A stretch of DNA of 64,000 nt, from contig NW_024044348.1 of NCBI RefSeq assembly GCF_014851395.1, positions 29,035,874-29,099,873 on the forward strand, given 5' to 3'. Shown here piece after piece: positions 12,653 to 24,807 of this stretch (the first letter of the stretch is position 1; every line of letters starts with the position of its first letter). Source of the DNA: Micropterus salmoides. Lineage: Eukaryota; Chordata; Actinopteri; Centrarchiformes; Centrarchidae. Made by a program: the position numbers and the translations under genes. Under the pieces are notes generated by a model, which was given only the letters and a program-made list of their open reading frames with translations, did not search any database and was not told the DNA's origin.

Positions 12653-14416
12653 TGCGGCATTCAGACCAACCGCAAATTTTCGCCTCGCGACGCTTTCCTC
12701 GCGTGAGTACATTCGCTGCAAGTGTTTACACACACAAAGCGAGAAGGCGATTTTAACGCGATAACGTGAATAAACAACTCGCCATTACTACAACTGTATG
12801 AACCCAAAGTAAACATTTTGCTGTGATTAAACTGATGCCGAAATAACTACCACATGATGTAGATTTGTTAAACATATGAATTCATGCTTTGTCAGGTCTG
12901 CCAGCATGTTACGTCCCAAGGTCTAGGGGTGTCTTGGATGTAACATAAAAGGTGTGGCTTCCCACTCTTCCCGTTCCCAAACAAAGCCAGAACACAGGAA
13001 ATACAATTTAGCAGTTTTATTAGCTGCAGAGATGAGCAGTGCCCAAACAACAACCAAAACAATCTAAGAAAACTAAAACTTTCCTAAACCAAAAACAGAA
13101 AGTAAAGAAAAGACAAAGTTCTAAACTTGGCTTCTAATCTCAAAAACAGGAGAAAAAGGGTGCAAACAAAAAGGGCTTCTCACGCCTACACACTGCTATA
13201 CAACAAAGAAATATCTGTATATTACAACAAAAATGGCTAAAGCCAACAAAACAAGGTTGTCAACGACAATCAGAATTACGCAGCTAAGCTACACAGATTC
13301 ACTTACAAAGTCTCCTCTAATCACAGCAGTTTTCTGCTCACGACTAACAGACATAACACACAGTACACAGGCTCAGGTTGGGAATGGCAGAGAGGGAGAG
13401 AAGGGAGTTCCTGTCAGTGGGGCTTAAGATGGCTGCTGTCATCCAGGTGACCTATCAGGAGACTCCAATCAGCTCTGCAGGACCAATCCAGTGTGCTCAC
13501 CTGTTCTCCATTACCTGCATACACACACTCTAAGGGAGGAGAACAGCTGACATTGCAGGGGGAGATAAAAACAAACAAAATATGACCCCAGGGTCATAAC
13601 ACAGCAAGACAGCAGGACAACAACTTCTAAAATGTTTGTTTTCTGAATGGAATATGGATCGATCAGGGCTATGCTATGCTAACTTGGTCTCAGTAAAGTA
13701 CAATGATAGCTGGAATAAAGTTACAGACACATGTTTTCTGAACTCACCAGGTAGTTCAACCTCCTCGCTTTCTTTTCTCCAAGTAATGTCCAGTTTTGTC
13801 CGGTTTTTATATAAATATGAAGTCGTAGTCCAACAGAGCTAACGACGCTAACAACAATACTGGAACCAGATGTGCACGGAAGCTAGCTGCTGAGAAGCTC
13901 GAGTGAAGATAAAACGTATCATAAAAACTAAAGTAAAAAGCTTTAATTTAATAATAATAATAATTTAATAAAAGCAGTTTACTCCGAGCTCCTCCCGCAA
14001 GTAAACGGCATAGTTGTCAGAGCAGATTCCGACCGACTATGGGTGTTTATTTGTCCAATAGTTGCAGCGCTGCTCCCTGCTCCTCTCCCCCAAGTTTAGC
14101 AGCTCTCAGCCAGCCAGCAGATTTTCAATCCCCCACTCTGCCTGGCCCTCTCCACACAACGCTCTGAAGCCTCGCTGATGTACGGACAATCTCAACTCTG
14201 ATAGGCTATCGCAACTCAGCGTCATGCAACTTCTTGAGTTGAAAATATTCAACTCACGTGAATTCCTTCACATTGCCTTTGCATCGCCAGCCCCGCCCAC
14301 TTCCCATCACTTTGCACTGCCCAACAGGAAATTGCGGCTCTACTCGTCTTTGCATTGACTTTGTATGTAAACTCACCTCCCTGAACGCTCGCTTCGCTTT
14401 TGGTCTGAAAGCACCA
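12653..14416. mobile_element. MITE-like element with TAA target duplication, interrupted by a solo LTR
   Basis: The left end TGCGGCATTCAGACC and the reverse complement of the right end, TGGTGCTTTCAGACC, match at 12 of 15 positions. Both ends are flanked by TAA (12650-12652 and 14417-14419). A 3-bp TAA duplication is typical of PIF/Harbinger elements, but the family is inferred. Removing the LTR at 12907-13601 and one target copy leaves about 1.06 kb. No transposase is seen, so it is non-autonomous. Confidence 0.6.
12907..13601. mobile_element. Solo LTR, 695 bp, TG...CA with 5-bp target duplication
   Basis: Begins TGTTACGTCCC and ends GGTCATAACA, so the ends are TG/CA with a short inverted TGTTA/TAACA. 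CAGCA precedes it (12902-12906) and follows it (13602-13606). No internal retroviral or retrotransposon genes are present, so this is a solo LTR left by recombination between two LTRs. The small open frame inside (13233-13427) is not recognised. Orientation and superfamily (Gypsy-like or ERV-like) cannot be set from sequence alone. Confidence 0.75.
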
Positions 14417-14419
14417 TAA

Positions 14420-14777
14420 CGACTACTGAACTTTAGGATTTTGTTGTTAAATTTACTTTAAATTTGATGTTTACCTATACACCTACATGTGTCGCTATGG
14501 GTAAAGTTCAATGGTCATAGAAAATTCCACAATTTATCCTTGCACAAAGCCCTAAAAGACAAGTTTCATTCATTCATTAAAAATCAGTATAATTGTCTAT
14601 TACTGTTTGTATTTTGATGTAGATATGGATCCGACAGCAAGATAAAACTTCTATGTACATATGAGAAAAAAGGTACAAGTCAGATAAACTACCTTAAGTG
14701 ATGTCACTTGAGTCAGCGTCAGTTGAGGTTGAAGACAACAAAAACAAAAAAAATCTGGAAGAGAAAGGTTACGATAT
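14420..14777. other. Non-coding spacer (copy 2)
   Basis: Copy of 977-1336 with a changed A-rich run near 14741-14753. No gene seen. Confidence 0.6.
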
Positions 14778-16617
14778 GGTAACCCTAGTTCTATAAGCAC
14801 AGGCGGAGCCCTCTACTGGACTCTATGGGTACTACCTCCTCCAATCACACACACTTGCCCACTGAAATTTTATCGTGTACGTAGCTGACCAATAGGACGT
14901 TGCTACCGATACATGCGTGACTAATAAATAGCAGTGTCCCTACTGCCTCAGCATCCGACCGCCTCTTCAGCAGACGGCGTCAGACCTGCCTGGCTCATAG
15001 GTAGAGGGCTCCGCCTGTGCTTATAGAACTAGGGTTACCATATCGTAACCTTCGTTCTATCTCACACAGGCTCCACCCTCTACTGGACTCTATAGGTACA
15101 GTGGGTGGAGCCCGATGACTGTCCGACCTAGCCGCAACAAGCCAAAGTACACCACACCAACCCGGTCGGCCCCAGGCTGGCCAAAGCCCCGACCACCACA
15201 TCACCTAGTGACAGAATGGTGGGACACCCCTGAGAAGGTCGCTGGACCGATAGGGGCTTGGCCTGACCATTAACACCTGCACTGCCTTGACTTCTCACTG
15301 AAACGTCAGGCACTGCCAGTGTATGTTCCCCCTCCACACCCAGTAGTCACCAGATCCTCACTTTTCAGATCCTAGGTCGCACTTGTGAGCTTGATTCCGA
15401 GAAGGAGCCCGACATATCCAGATAGAAATGCACAAACGGGCACAGTAAGGGCCAAGATGCCATTGTGCAGATCTCTTCGACACATACCCCGCTGAAAAAG
15501 GGTCGTAGACACACCACACTTCCGAGTGGAATGTGCACGCACCGCTATGGGTGGGTCTGTTCCCGCCCGTGTACAGGCTTGGGAGATTCACTCACAAATC
15601 CAGCTGGCCAGGCTCTTCTTGGACAGGGTTTTACTGACTGCATTATCACTGAAACAGACAAATAGTTGACCAGTGCATCGAATGGGGTTTGTGTGCTCTA
15701 CATAGGACGTTAGCCTAGCACACATGGACTCAACAAATGCACTCTCACCCTAAGTGGGGTAGGGGGGTAGAAAGCATCCAGATTTATTGTCCTGGACCTG
15801 AACATGCTCCTTATGTTCTTAAGAACAAAGTAGGTGTTTTGTCTCAATCCAGCTGCACTGTGGACACCAAGAACCAGCATGGAGCTGGGGTGAACCGACA
15901 GGCACAAGCTCACTCACTATCGTGGCCGTTTTCAATGACAAAGTCCAAGGCCACTATTCTGCAAGAAGTCCATCCCAGCCTGACCCGTATCCACCCATGT
16001 ATGTCCCAATATCGACACTCCAGGAGTACCCAATGTACCCAATAATCCTAAAAAGAATCAAGAAAAGGTTTGAGTGTACCTTTTTAATTCAGAGTATCCT
16101 AAAAAGCTTGGTCCATTACCAGCCCAGTACAGTCCACCAAAAGTTACTCAAAAACATTTTGCAAAACACGGTCAAAAACTTACAGGAGGGCTCTTGCAGA
16201 TCTCTCCTCAGCTCTCCCGTGTTACTTTTTTCCTACTGCCTATGCGCAGCGAAATTACTTACCCACCTAATCAACAGTTCTGCAGGAAAGAGAAAACGGA
16301 TCCCACCGCACAGGTAGGCAGAATCATCTCTCTCTCAATGCATCAACGCTAAAAAGCCCAGCCACTTAGCTTTACAGCAAGAAGTGGTGAATTCAGTGAG
16401 CAGTGAGCAGTGAGCCGTTTGCTGAAGAAAAAAGGATGCTGAGACAGTAGGGACACTGCTATTTATACGTCACGCACGTATCGGTAGCAACGTCCTATTG
16501 GTCAGCTACGTACACGATAAAATTTCAGTGGGCAAGTGCGTGCGTGTGATTGGAGGAGGTAGTACCCATAAAGTCCAGTAGAGGGCGGAGCCTGTGTGAG
16601 ATAGAACTGAGCTTACC
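14778..16617. mobile_element. Foldback-type non-autonomous DNA element (copy 2)
   Basis: Same structure as 1337-3167: inverted repeat arms at about 14788-14981 and 16403-16607, with the internal tip copies near 15000-15100. It differs from copy 1 by single-base insertions (for example in GAGCTGGGG near 15886 and ACGGTCAAAAAC near 16170). These shift the short open frames, which confirms that they are not constrained coding sequence. Confidence 0.75.
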
Positions 16618-18076
16618 CCCTGTAGACTACCCCTGCACCTAGAGGCCCACTCCTTCTCCTAAAGACTTTTAATTTGGATAAGTGGGCAGGGCCGTGGGGC
16701 AGATGGTTGTAGGCAAGTGGTAGACAGACGAAAATAAAATAAAAAACATCTGTGAATTCTCTGTCTCTCCAATGGATGATTTGAGAGGGATCTGAGATTT
16801 CCCTTAGAGTCATGCCTTGATCTCAGGGTGACACATGTATTGCCTGCTATTTCAGAAAAAAGGCCAGAGTAGAAACAACAAGAATATGTGTCCTCTCTCT
16901 CTCTCTTATATACACCAATTTAGACAGTTGGCGTTCAGTACGTTACATCCTACATCACAGACAGCCATATTGAATTGCCAAAATACATGGCAATGATGAT
17001 AATGCAAATTCTTTGACAGTGTTCATTCAAGTTACAGGTAATCAGCTCAGCACTTTAAGTTACGCTCAAAGTGCAATGCAGCTGGTATTAAATAACGATG
17101 TGTTCTAGATGCAGGGATTAATACAGGAGAGCTGGGAGGACTGTGTGATTGGAGAAGAAGATGACCACAGGTACAGGATTAGACATGGTTTTGTTTCTCC
17201 CTCCTCATAGGAGACTGGACAAATAAATAATTACATTAGACCTTAGACCAACAGCAAAGCTCATGTGAAAGCAGCATCCCATTAATAAAATAAAGAGTGA
17301 ATCTTCTCCTTCAAAATCTCATTAAATATGATCATATGTCTAAAGTGTACATTAAAATAAGTCCTTTGTGGTACTATATTCTAAATATAATCAATAGTTC
17401 TCCCAGGAGGAACAAGATTCACTCCGGTGTTTAAACATCAAGCCTTACTACAAAGAATGCCCGCTTAAGTTAAAATTACCATCAGACTCCATCGCTTTAG
17501 TCTCATCAGAATGCAGGTTTGATGTTGCATCGGAAGTAGGTGTGTGCGTGGGGAGGCACGTGTGCACACATGCATTAGCTTCGGGGACTTAAGTTTCTAT
17601 CCTGAAAAAAGAGGCACCATAATAATGGCATGAGAGAAGTATTTATGACACAAAATAACTATTCCTCTGTGACACTAGAGCAGACCTCATCCCTCCAAGC
17701 CATCTGCACACGAGGGAGCCCCACACACCGAGTGACCATAAAATCCAACGTTCATCTGAGCATGTAATACCATTGTAAAAATGAACCATGTTGGCCAGCT
17801 TATGTAAGAGCCTAATACACATGTGCATATATGTTTACAGCGCTTCAAAAGGCAGCTTGACAAATATTATATACACTTCATCAAGCCATTATCCTTGACC
17901 ACACAGAACGATGTAGATCCATGTTTCACATTAAAAGGGGAATCAATAGGCTAATACCAAAAGGGTACAGGCTCTAATGCCACTGGAGGTCCAGTTTATA
18001 TCTCAGCTTTCTTATACCAGTGTATAACTTATTGCATTACAGTACTAAAAAGCTTGCATAGGCCTATATCTTTATA
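16618..18076. other. Non-coding sequence (copy 2)
   Basis: Copy of 3168-4619 with several small indels. No gene seen. Confidence 0.6.
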
Positions 18077-18398
18077 CACTGATCAGCCATAATATTATGT
18101 CCATCTGCTGGTCATTATATAGGTTTCCTTTTTGCCACCAAAACTACACTGACCCGTTGATGCATGGACTCCACTATATGCATGGCCCAGTCATCTATCC
18201 ATCACAATCTGGCCCTTGTCAAAGTTGGTCAAATCACTACACCTGCCCGTTATTCTTGCTTCTAACACATCAACTTTGAGGACAAAATGTTCACTTGCTG
18301 CCTAATATATGCCACCCACTGACAGGTACCATGGTAATGAGATAATCAGTGTTATTCACTTCCCCTGTCAATGGGTACAATGTTACGGCTGAACAGTG
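18077..18398. mobile_element. Tc1/mariner-type MITE, 322 bp (copy 2)
   Basis: Same element and TA flanks (18075-18076, 18399-18400) as 4620-4941, with identical length in both copies. It was therefore present before the two copies or haplotypes diverged. Confidence 0.8.
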
Positions 18399-21300
18399 TA
18401 TACACACACACATATTTTAAGAGTTCTATGAGATAGACAGACAGACAGATAGATAGATAGATATACACATGTGTATGGGTATATGACATATAACCCACTA
18501 TGTATTGATATTTGACAATTTTGTCAATTTCTCTTGTTTCAAGAGTGGTGCCCTGAGGTAGATATAACTTTAAGTTATATTCTACTATTAATTAATTAAT
18601 TAATTATGGTGTTCATAATTATTATTATATTATTTAATATACATTTTGACACCATCTAAACCCTAATCACAACATAATAGTAATGCCAACACACCTGATG
18701 ATATGCCTACAAATTCCCTGACTTTGTGCAAGTGCACCTTGAAAAACTCAAGCTGTTTCAAAGGCAAAGGGTGGTCACACCAAACATTGATATGAGTTAG
18801 ATTGTTCTTCTGTTTAATCACTCATTTTGTTAATTTATAATATAATCTAATAAAATGTCAATTTTTGGAAGCATTCTTACTTGACAGCATTTTTTACACA
18901 CACACACAGAACCAATTTTTAAACAGCATGTATCTGTTTTGGGCACACTCTCTTCCCACTTTACTCTCAAGGCAAAGGTGTTCCTTTCATTACACACTAT
19001 CACACTGATGCTGTACACCGTGTGCATTATTTTTTGAAATTGATCACAGTAAAGTGGGTAGAAAAGCTGAAGCTCTTTCAGAGACAGCTTAACTGCTTGG
19101 CTGATCATCTTGGATGTTTCTGGAAATGCTGAAAATTTCCTTTACCTACCAGCAACTCTCTTTCATGCAGAACCAAAGTGTGCAGATCTTTTCTATTCAT
19201 AGTCAGTCACTTAGCAAATGGTTGTCATGGAAATGCTTTTCCAGACCATGGCCTGTACCGATTAACTGTACATTGACCTTCAAAATTAAAATGACAATCA
19301 AATGAAAGGGGAATTGGTGAATGAACAACAGCAATCGCCTCCAAAAAAGTGTAGTTATTTGAGTTCCAAGTAATGCCTCTTGATATCTGTCTATCTGATA
19401 TCTATCTGTAAGACCCTCACATACGGGTTTGTCTCCTTGAAAATGGCTGTGAAGTATGAAAGAAATAAAAGATGACAAGGTTAACTGAGGCTTTTTCACA
19501 CCACCATGTAGTTGCAGCACATTTTTGGACAGAGGACCATAATGCCTGGCGTTGCAAAATCAAAGACAAAAGCACAAAAGCTGCCTGAGGGAGTTTTGTT
19601 ATGAGCTCCCTGAGAAATTTATTTGATACTTTATGATGCTCTTTTATGGTACCCTCATTGACAGATAACATGTATAAATATGGAACACTTGCTTACAGAG
19701 GTTATCTAAAGTAAAATAATTAATTAGGAATGCAAAATGAAACCCACATGTGAATTATTAGTGTCCTCATTAAGGAATCTTACTAGTGAAAAGGCACAGA
19801 AACTTCAGAATTACAGCAATGACATAAAATAAACACTGCAATGATCTAACACTTCCATACAAGAAAATATCGATTATCCAACTCATTGTATAACTGAGTC
19901 TCTACCCAGCACTATTATATTTATATTTGCTACACTATCCTACAAACCTGGTGTGGGAGCTGGGGAAACATCATCTTGTGCATAGTGACTAATGAGTTTT
20001 ACATTTCATGCAGAGGAAACAATGACTTTTTGAATAAATAAAATAACTGGCAATTTAGCCATGAGAGGAAAGGCACCAAAGCCACAGAGGGAAAAAGCTA
20101 AAATATGCTACACTATGTGACTGACAACTGGTCTCCGCAGAGTGCAACAATCACTTCTTATCATCAAAGAAGGCAGAGAGTTTTTAAAGTATTGCATATT
20201 AAAACTTTTCTAAACTGATGAGGCAACATTATGGTAACTCTGGCAACTTGATGTTTGACAGTGACTTAAGAGGCACACTTGATAAGAGCAGAGAATTGGT
20301 AAGTGGACCTCACATAAAGTGAATGATGATAATAGATTATGAGGGGATGTGTAACATAGCAGTGGCAGATATATTGCACCGTATACAGAGAGATTAATTA
20401 AACATGGAGAGCATACAACCAAATACTGATATTCATGACAAAGCATTGGTAGAAAGAGAGATCATAATGAATCATTTTCAGGGTGATTCTCTATATTCAA
20501 TGTCTATGCCAAACCTAGAAGGAAAGTATTAGGAGACAATTTGCATTCGGGAATGAGGAGCTGTAGGGGCAGCCATCTCTGCCTGCTCTCTTAATTTGTC
20601 TCACTGTCATGTCTTCTCTCAATCACTGAGATGCCACAGATATTACAGGCAGGCCATGGACCCTGCTGGGAGTGCAAACAGTGATGGGTATCAGTATTGA
20701 CATTGGTCTTAAAGGATCAGTTAGCCTTCTCTTTACCCTGCAGGACACACGATTCCCTATTCATACAAAAAACAGCCTACAAATGCACTTCTCCCTTGGT
20801 GCTCTCCCTGTCTGGTGATCTCTAAAAAAATACAAGGAGCACTACTGCCTAATGCCCCATAAAATACTGACATCACCTTTCCACAGGAGAGGAGGACACA
20901 CTCGATTTGATGGGCTAATTGTGTGTGGCATAATTAATCAATGTCTCCTGAACGACAAATTCCCACATGCACACACCCAATGTCGCATGAATGCCAGTGA
21001 AAGCACAGGGGGTAATTGAATCTATTATTATTTATTCTCCTTCATGAAGTGATTTAGTTGTTATTGGCAGATATCTGTCACTTTTCTTCACATGGAGATG
21101 GACGCCATTGCAACTGTACAAGCTTCCCCTTCAGCGGGGCTCGACTGCAACGGAGTTGAAGGCCTTATCATTAGAGCCTGGTTATTTCTTAATGACATAG
21201 TCAGAGGGGGGATTAAAAAACTGCAGGGTTTTTTTTTATGAATTTAGGGTGGCATTTTTATTCTTCATGTTGTTTCACATAGGTATTTGCCATGATAAAA

Positions 21301-23711
21301 TAACACTGTGATCACCAATACAAGGAGTCATAGATTTATGATAAATACGAAACTACAGTGTTACAATGCTGTGATATATTGGCAAAAATGAACAAGCTTA
21401 ATCAGCACATGATATCAGAGTGAGATATGTATCTATAAATAAAATCAGCAGACAGAAAAGACGTCAAAGGAAGCCCATCCAATTTTTTTGAGCAGCGCAT
21501 TGCAGCGCTTTGAAACAATGTTTTTATAAGTGGGTCCCCACTTTGTTTGCATCTTGGATGTGTTATACAGTCCTTTCTCCAGTTTCATGCCTTCTACCGA
21601 TTGGCGGCAACAACATGCTCCTCTATTTGGTAAAAAACAAATAATCACTTAGTACAGTGTACCATTACCAGCAGGCTATACACTGATATCTTGAATAAGC
21701 TGCAAAACAACATTTGTCTTACAGAAGATGGCTCCGTGATTGTCGTGGGTGCGGTGAGACTACATTTGTGATGCTGATGATGATAAAATACTGTGTACTG
21801 GTTGGGCTGATGAGTTGCCTCTTTTGTCATTAAAATGTCATCCATTGGCGGAATTGGCAGAAAGTCACCTAGATGAAGAGTGACATTAGGGATGGACTGT
21901 GGCAGAAGAAGATTCATTTCATGCTGCCTCCTCATGGAACCTTCACTTCAAGAATTTTAAAGTCATGTCAAATAAAATGCACACTATAGGGACAAATTAA
22001 GATGAATTCACATAAATCATACCAAAGTAAGGTATAATGTAATTTATATTTATATTTTTTGCACAGCTGACACTCTTCCTCTGAGTGAATCACAGAAGGG
22101 AAACAGTTGAATAAGCTTAATTTCCTGGAGCAATCTCAGGAGTAATTTCAGCAGCGCGCAGTGCAAGCTACAGATTAACAGCACCCTGATGACAACTGCA
22201 AATATTCTTCTCACCCTAAAATGGTAGTGTGAGAACAAATCTTCTAGGTCATGGGTACAGAGAGAGGTTAAAATGCTCTTGCCACTGTGAGATGACAAAA
22301 ATAACTGAGATTGTAGCTAGAGGGATCTTTGGGCTACAGTCCAGAAATTTAGTCACGAGGGAAGAAGGGATGATTTATGCAGAAAGCTCAATTTTAGAAT
22401 GGCAGAGACAGTTACTTTCTGCAAAGTTTGGTGGCATTTACTAATACTAATTGGAGACACAAATTTAGTGTCAATGAGCAGGGTTCACACACTGCCAGTT
22501 ATTGACCAGATAAACCGACTTTTAAACCAACAAAACACTGCTCTGTAGTGCAACTAGTGGTCAGAGACTCCACAATGTACCTTTAAATTGGCTTACAAAA
22601 TATGCTCAAACTGTAATTTGATCTGTAACTGTAATTCATCAATGTATTAATAGAGGTGGATAGGGCACTGCCACTCCGCTTTGCTGCTAATTTGACAGTT
22701 GCCACTTCTGGTATTGCAACAACAAAAAAAAGTTCCCTTTGGCCCAAAAAACATTTTCCCGTTTACTGCCATTATGGAAGAGACATCTGTAAAACTGTTG
22801 ACAGGAAACCTCAAATTGCAAACAAGGTAAATTTTAACTTTTGCATGTGCATGTACAGTAGGGTTGGGTTCCAGGTTTGACCCAGTACCAAATTTACAAG
22901 AACTGTGGTTTCGTTAAGATATGTGCATTTCGATTCTGTTTATCGGTTACAAAAGTTTCTGTCGCGACTGGACTGCAGTGAGCATTTTACAGTCCATAAA
23001 GGTTCTGCCAGGACCTGCTACATGGACCTAACGTAACTGTTTGTTATGCAGTTTGTCAACAAAGCACGCGAGAAGAGAGTCCTTCTGTTTACAAGTGCTC
23101 ATAAGTTTAACTTAGCTTCACTAAAAAAAATAACAAAACAGCACAATGCACGACCTGCATTAAGAATATTTCGTTAAAGATAGGCAGCACCTCGATTATG
23201 ATGAAACATTTACTTCAACGCGGCATGAATCTGAAGAAATGCACCATGTTCAGTGTTGCAATGTCTCAGATACAGCTAACGCTCAAAGTAGCAGCGTCTC
23301 ATACACAAAACACAGATGAGCTGACTTTCCACTTTTATCCATTCATCCATCCATCATCAACCGATTATCCTGTGTACAAGGCTGCAGGCATTCAACTTTT
23401 ATATTAAAGGTAAACAAATTATTTCTACAAATTATTCCAAATTAGTCCCCAGAGCTTCCCCCTAGTACAGAAACTCCTTTCACTTCAGCTATGAAGGGGA
23501 AAATGAGCAAGGAGAAAGTGGGTGAATGTCACAGAGTTGTCACACAATTTGTGGGGAGGGGGTTGGAATCAGAGCCAAGATTTGATAAGAAATGGATTCG
23601 ATAAGTAGAATTGGAATCAGAATCAATACAATTGAAACAATACCTAACCCAATGTGCAGTGAGCCACATAACAAGCAAGAAAACCCAATAGTCATTAGAC
23701 TTTGTACATAT

Positions 23712-23713
<2 letters not shown>
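18399..23713. other. Non-coding sequence (copy 2)
   Basis: Copy of 4942-10247, including shortened CA and GACA/GATA tracts at 18401-18465. It differs by small indels, for example an extra 6-base TGCATG unit at about 22847 and a replaced short stretch near 23260-23275. No exon or RNA gene is recognised. Confidence 0.55.

Positions 23714-23784
<71 letters not shown>
23714..23784 (+). repeat. (GT)n microsatellite, 71 bases (copy 2)
   Basis: Same locus as 10248-10330 but 12 bases shorter. This is an informative length difference between the two copies. Confidence 0.99.
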
Positions 23785-23785
<1 letters not shown>

Positions 23786-24807
23786 ACACGGGTTTACCAA
23801 TTACCATTGGGTAATTGAGTTCTTTCAGCAGCAAACTGGTCAAATTGGTCATTGGTCATAACCATTAATTCAATACCAACAGCATTAACGTGGGAAAGAA
23901 AGGCATAGAAAGGTATAAGGCTTTTTCCTGCATGTCTGACAATCAATACAGTATCAGAACAGTAAATCTATTGTCTAAATATCAATTACTCACTCCAGAC
24001 ATAGTGCTTTAAGGCCATGTGCTTGCTCTATGCAAACAATGCCTCTATTTTCTGTCTTCTCTGTATGCTGATAGCTACAGGCAATGCTTTGCTTTACATG
24101 TGCTATTGTGCTAACTATGTTCTAGTGGCTGACAGTCTGTGATCTAGGCAGCAACAATCTCACAGTATTTGTGCGTACAGATTACTGACCAGCGAGGGAG
24201 AAATGAAAAGATGCTGTTTGACGTTCTCTCAGAGCATATAAAGTCTCTTTGATGGTTGCAAAGATCAGAAGCAAGAGATTTGCTACTATCAGCAGTAATT
24301 TCGGAGCCCCCCAATACACACTACTATATACCCTGTCCTGCCTTAATCTGTTTTTCTTCATTCATTCATACAGTTACATTACATAAAATTCATAACAGTT
24401 CATGTTCATAAAAAAAGATTGCATCACTAAAGCTATCACTGTCTGATTGGCTCCTTTTTTCACTGATGAGGATAAGAAAAAAGAAACAGTCAGTTTTATG
24501 TTCCATTATACAGCAAAACTGTCTTCATATTATTTCTGTTCATTTTAATTCAGGCCTGCTTCAAGCCAGTTTTCAATGATTTGACTGGAGTCAAAGGGAC
24601 AACAGACATCCTTTCATCCTAGTGTGAGCTCCTCTGAAAGAACTGGCGATAGTTGAGGTAGACACCGAATAGCCAGCTGTCACTGCACTATCATGCACGG
24701 CTATAGAACATTTATGAGCCATTAGACTGCAATGCCAGAGGATGTGGCTGCTGCTTATGAGGTCTGAGAGTCATGGGTAGGGGGGAAGGACATACACCAG
24801 GTGAATT
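23785..24807. other. Non-coding sequence (end of copy 2)
   Basis: Matches 10331-11349. Sequence continues from 24808 without a gap or visible junction. Confidence 0.6.

Larger units (their letters stand above)
13439..24807 (+). repeat. Large direct duplication, copy 2
   Basis: Second copy of 1-11349, about 20 bases longer overall. It continues without interruption into single-copy sequence at 24808, whereas copy 1 is cut by the gap after the same bases. It is also preceded by 11850-13438, which has no partner in the window; if the duplication is an assembly artefact, that stretch should match what lies left of base 1. Confidence 0.95.
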
